Origin: Candidatus Thorarchaeota archaeon
Lineage (GTDB): Archaea; Asgardarchaeota; Thorarchaeia; Thorarchaeales; Thorarchaeaceae
DNA length: 8,413 nt
Assembly (NCBI GenBank): GCA_016840245.1
Contig: JAEOST010000513.1
Span: 1 to 8,413 of the forward strand
Direction of reading: 5' to 3'
In this document: one piece after another, positions 5,457 through 8,413 of the stretch
Numbering within the stretch: position 1 is the first letter of the stretch
Layout: every line of letters begins with the position of its first letter
Notes under the pieces: model-generated
Seen by the model: only the letters and a program-made list of their open reading frames with translations
Databases searched by the model: none
What the model was told of the DNA's origin: nothing
Program-made: the position numbers and the translations under genes

Positions 5457-8413
5457 ATGAAATATCTAAGGTACATTTTCACACTACTGATTATTGCAGG
5501 AATTGCTATCGTTGGTCTGGGTGCTCTATACGGATGGTGGCTTGGACAGAACATCTACCTAGAGATGTACGATTCTAAGGCTGGTGTGAATTTCTGGAAC
5601 ACATGGACTCTTGAGTGGAATGTCATCAACGCATCAATACTTCTCGCGTTACTCAGTAGCATCACATTACCTCAACGGTCCACCTCATTGACAGCCATCT
5701 CAGCTCTCGCACAGACCGGCCCTGTACTCAAACGCCTAGAACCTAGACCTGCTGCCTTCTGGATGTTAATCAAGTTTGGTATGTTCTTCCTCTTCTATAT
5801 GAGTACTGGAGGTTATTCAATAACAGGCCAGAATGTAGCATTCCTAATGTTTCTCATGGGCCATGGGTCAATTTCAATATCCTCTGGCCAGTTGAACACA
5901 CTATTTGCTCTACCATTCTCACCTGCTACATCTGCAGAGTCAATTGTGAGTCTTATTCCCGCCATGGAGGCCTACCAGCTCTATTTCGGGCTCGTAAGCA
6001 CAATTCTCTTCGCTACAGGAGTAAGAATTTCACTGAGTCTAGTTGTTGAGTTCTTATCAAAAAAGAAAGATATCTACACTATGATTGCGAAGGGGCTGTT
6101 CTTGGGAGCAATTGGTGCAACTCTTGCAATCTTGGGAGTCCCAATGTGGACTGTGAATGCAGGAACTTGGATGACCTATATGACGTTGATCATTATACTT
6201 GCCTCTTGTTTCATTGGCAGTTTGATGTTTATTATGATGAGAATTCATTCAGGGGACGCCGGAACTCGGATGCGGAGTAAGATACAGAACTTGGAAGACG
6301 ACTTAGTGCGATTACAGGGTGAACTTGTATCTCTGCGTGAGGAGTACGAATCAGGGGGAATTACTTCAGAGGACTATCGCCGTAGAGTTTCACTTCTCAT
6401 GGAGGACCGTGCCCATATTTCCGATGAGTTGCGGCGATTGAAGATCGAACGACTCATTCCCATTGTAGGATCTCCAAGGACCTATGGTGTTGCTGCAGTC
6501 TTCCTCATTGTACTTTGTGTGTCACTTCCAGTGGTTCAGGGTCTCTATTATGGAGTACAAATGGAGGGTGACAAATACATCGATTGGAAATTCAATTACG
6601 AGACCCAGAAGGATATCGCTATCACCAACTGGGCTGCTAATCTAGATGGTATGGAATGGCTGACATTGGATGATTTGACAACAAATGCTACGCCTGAGGG
6701 CGAAGTTGAATTTCTCACTACTGTTCGACAATGGGATAATACTGCTAGTTACTTACGAATGAAGAACCAGATAGGAACGAATTGGATGGCTTTATCTGAT
6801 TCCGATATTGTCTTTCTACGTAATCATGAATACTGGATTGCCCCATTGACTTTCGATAGGGCTGCAACAACGACCAGTTTCATCAATCAGCATATTATCT
6901 ATACACATACTCAAGGTCTTGTGGTCTTGGATGCATTCAGTGGTGATATCATCGAACATGATAATTTAGTATCGCTTCTTAATCGAAGTGAAGACATTCA
7001 CACTTACTATGGTGAGGGGAGCAGCTTTTATGATCCCGTCTTTGTTGATGTACCTGGTTTTGATGAGGTTGGAAATCACTCATTCTCAGGAGAATCCGAT
7101 TATAGTTTGACTGGATTTGAATCGCTCTTCTATATGTTCATGCTTGGGTTCGATGCTTGGTCATTTATGGGTAAGGATATGAATCTGCTAGCTGAACGAG
7201 ATGTTCTGTCACGAGTCAGAAATGTCTTACTTCAAGGTTTGAACGTGGACAGAGACCCCTACATAGTGTTAGACAACAACGGAAATCTCTTCTATGCTGT
7301 TTCTGTGTTTATCGACTACGATCTATCTACAGGATATGCAAAAGAGCATTACATGCGATTTCTAGGAGTCGTACTTGTTGGAATTGAGTCCGGTGAATTG
7401 CAATTCTATAAGACTCCAATGGAGAACGAGGACTTCTTCCTAGAACGAACGTATATGGGGTATTATGACTGGCAAGAGGCTCCAGCTTGGTTACAGAAAC
7501 AGATGAAGTGGCCTGAGGACTTCTATGAACGCCAACTAGATGTAGTATATTATACCCATGTGACTAACGGTTACCAATGGCAGAGTGGAGTGGACTTCCA
7601 TCAGACTCCTTCTGATTCAGACACACGTTATATCATCATGAGGATTGGAGGAGTCGAACGATTTGTTGCCATGCATAACACGGAATTCTTGAGATCCCAA
7701 GCTCATAATCTGGCTGGTATATACGTCATGGGTTGCGGGGAGCATGACTTCGGAAAACTGACGTTCTATGCAGCAAATGAGGCTCCAGGTGAGTCCACAT
7801 ATCTTGGTCCCAACGCAGCTAGACAGGCATTCGAAACAGCTGACGATGTTCGCACTCAGATTCAATTATGGGGTAAACACCGATTCGGAAACCGCTTGTT
7901 GTATCATCTTGGTGGAGATTTGTTCTTTGTGATACCAGTCTTTCTCGAAGTTCAGACATCTGACGATGTTGTCATCGAAAAATTGGGTGGCGTCGGTCTT
8001 GTTGACGTGGAGTCTGGTACTCGTGTTGAGCTTGGCAGTAACGTCATTGAGGCATACTACAAGATGTTTGGTATTCTCAATCGAACAACGGTTGGAGCTG
8101 GTGAAGTCGGCTTTGAGAGTGCCGGCTTCAGTCCGGTATCAATGGAGAGTGGTGAGTCATCATATCTTACCGCTCTGATTAGGAACAATGACAATGTCAC
8201 CCATGACATCTACCTTGATATGACAATCACTACAGGTAATTTCTCTGTCAATTGGCACGGCAGTGAAGTCACTCCTAGTGTATATCCCGGAAATATCAGC
8301 TTCTCAATGCACATTGGTTCACTGGGAGCTGGAGACCTCTATGGCACCTCACCATTGGTCTCAGTGATATTGCCTGAAGGACTTGTACTGGCCCAGTATC
8401 TAGTCATCATAAC
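5457..8413 (+). CDS. UPF0182-family integral membrane protein with coiled-coil insert, C-terminus cut by the window edge
   Basis: The frame is open for 985 codons from the ATG at 5457 to the right edge; no stop is present. The start is chosen because GAGGT lies eight bases upstream and a membrane helix (5-27) begins at once. Further likely helices are near 55-71, 101-118, 124-142, 172-199, 209-229, 240-261 and 343-363; one may be false, since the family usually has seven. The large part after residue 366 should be extracellular and carries UPF0182 (PF03699) signatures: IYTHTQG (481-487), YYGEGSSFY (517-525), DPYIVLD (600-606), a GP-x-A-x-RQAFE segment, LWGKHRFGN (804-812) and VIPVFLEV (825-832). 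A coiled coil of about 60 residues (273-332) sits between the last two helices on the cytoplasmic side. Residues from about 876 form an extra beta-rich part. The family's function is not established. Family call is good, although similarity to bacterial members is distant. Confidence 0.82.
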   Translation, partial: MKYLRYIFTLLIIAGIAIVGLGALYGWWLGQNIYLEMYDSKAGVNFWNTWTLEWNVINASILLALLSSITLPQRSTSLTAISALAQTGPVLKRLEPRPAAFWMLIKFGMFFLFYMSTGGYSITGQNVAFLMFLMGHGSISISSGQLNTLFALPFSPATSAESIVSLIPAMEAYQLYFGLVSTILFATGVRISLSLVVEFLSKKKDIYTMIAKGLFLGAIGATLAILGVPMWTVNAGTWMTYMTLIIILASCFIGSLMFIMMRIHSGDAGTRMRSKIQNLEDDLVRLQGELVSLREEYESGGITSEDYRRRVSLLMEDRAHISDELRRLKIERLIPIVGSPRTYGVAAVFLIVLCVSLPVVQGLYYGVQMEGDKYIDWKFNYETQKDIAITNWAANLDGMEWLTLDDLTTNATPEGEVEFLTTVRQWDNTASYLRMKNQIGTNWMALSDSDIVFLRNHEYWIAPLTFDRAATTTSFINQHIIYTHTQGLVVLDAFSGDIIEHDNLVSLLNRSEDIHTYYGEGSSFYDPVFVDVPGFDEVGNHSFSGESDYSLTGFESLFYMFMLGFDAWSFMGKDMNLLAERDVLSRVRNVLLQGLNVDRDPYIVLDNNGNLFYAVSVFIDYDLSTGYAKEHYMRFLGVVLVGIESGELQFYKTPMENEDFFLERTYMGYYDWQEAPAWLQKQMKWPEDFYERQLDVVYYTHVTNGYQWQSGVDFHQTPSDSDTRYIIMRIGGVERFVAMHNTEFLRSQAHNLAGIYVMGCGEHDFGKLTFYAANEAPGESTYLGPNAARQAFETADDVRTQIQLWGKHRFGNRLLYHLGGDLFFVIPVFLEVQTSDDVVIEKLGGVGLVDVESGTRVELGSNVIEAYYKMFGILNRTTVGAGEVGFESAGFSPVSMESGESSYLTALIRNNDNVTHDIYLDMTITTGNFSVNWHGSEVTPSVYPGNISFSMHIGSLGAGDLYGTSPLVSVILPEGLVLAQYLVII

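Noticed and set aside
6057..6248. 63-codon minus-strand reading frame
   Set aside because: Antisense to membrane helices of the UPF0182-like gene; rich in His/Asn/Gln/Cys as expected from reading such codons backwards.
7617..7865. 82-codon minus-strand reading frame
   Set aside because: Antisense to the conserved UPF0182 core, which is clearly the coding frame here.
7966..8178. 70-codon plus-strand reading frame
   Set aside because: Out-of-frame shadow of the UPF0182-like gene, which stays open through the region.

Overview
The window reads as archaeal DNA of moderate GC (about 40-45% by eye), packed with genes for large exported or membrane proteins. The surface proteins have a Sec-type signal peptide, a body of beta-sandwich repeats rich in N-x-S/T sites, and one C-terminal membrane helix with a short basic tail. 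That layout, Shine-Dalgarno motifs before the starts, and an unusual member of the UPF0182 family all fit an archaeon. An Asgard lineage such as Thorarchaeota is my best guess, but it is an inference without a marker gene.

Layout: (1) Bases 1-1293, minus strand: an exported arylsulfotransferase-type (ASST) beta-propeller protein whose C-terminus lies beyond the left edge. (2) 1294-1439: a divergent promoter region with a perfect 12-bp palindrome. (3) 1440-2291, plus strand: a 283-residue membrane-anchored surface protein made of a discoidin-like 'APDG...DAIEA' domain, an Ig-like domain and a membrane helix. (4) 2308-5385, plus strand: a 1025-residue protein with an ASST propeller, four Ig-like repeats, the same discoidin-like plus Ig-like plus helix module, and a cytoplasmic tail. 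(5) 5386-5456: a short gap with a small hairpin that covers the next ribosome binding site. (6) 5457 to the right edge, plus strand: a UPF0182-family membrane protein with about seven N-terminal helices, a coiled-coil insert and a large external domain; its C-terminus is not in the window.

The first three genes form one family cluster. The minus-strand protein is a paralogue of the N-terminal half of the 1025-residue protein, and the 283-residue protein is a stand-alone paralogue of its C-terminal quarter. The large protein thus looks like a fusion of the two kinds of part found separately beside it. Genes 3 and 4 in this list are 16 bp apart and almost surely co-transcribed. The UPF0182 gene follows after 71 bp with no visible terminator and may be read through or have its own control. 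The substrate of the ASST domains and the function of UPF0182 cannot be read from the sequence. No RNA genes, CRISPR arrays, insertion sequences or phage genes were seen.
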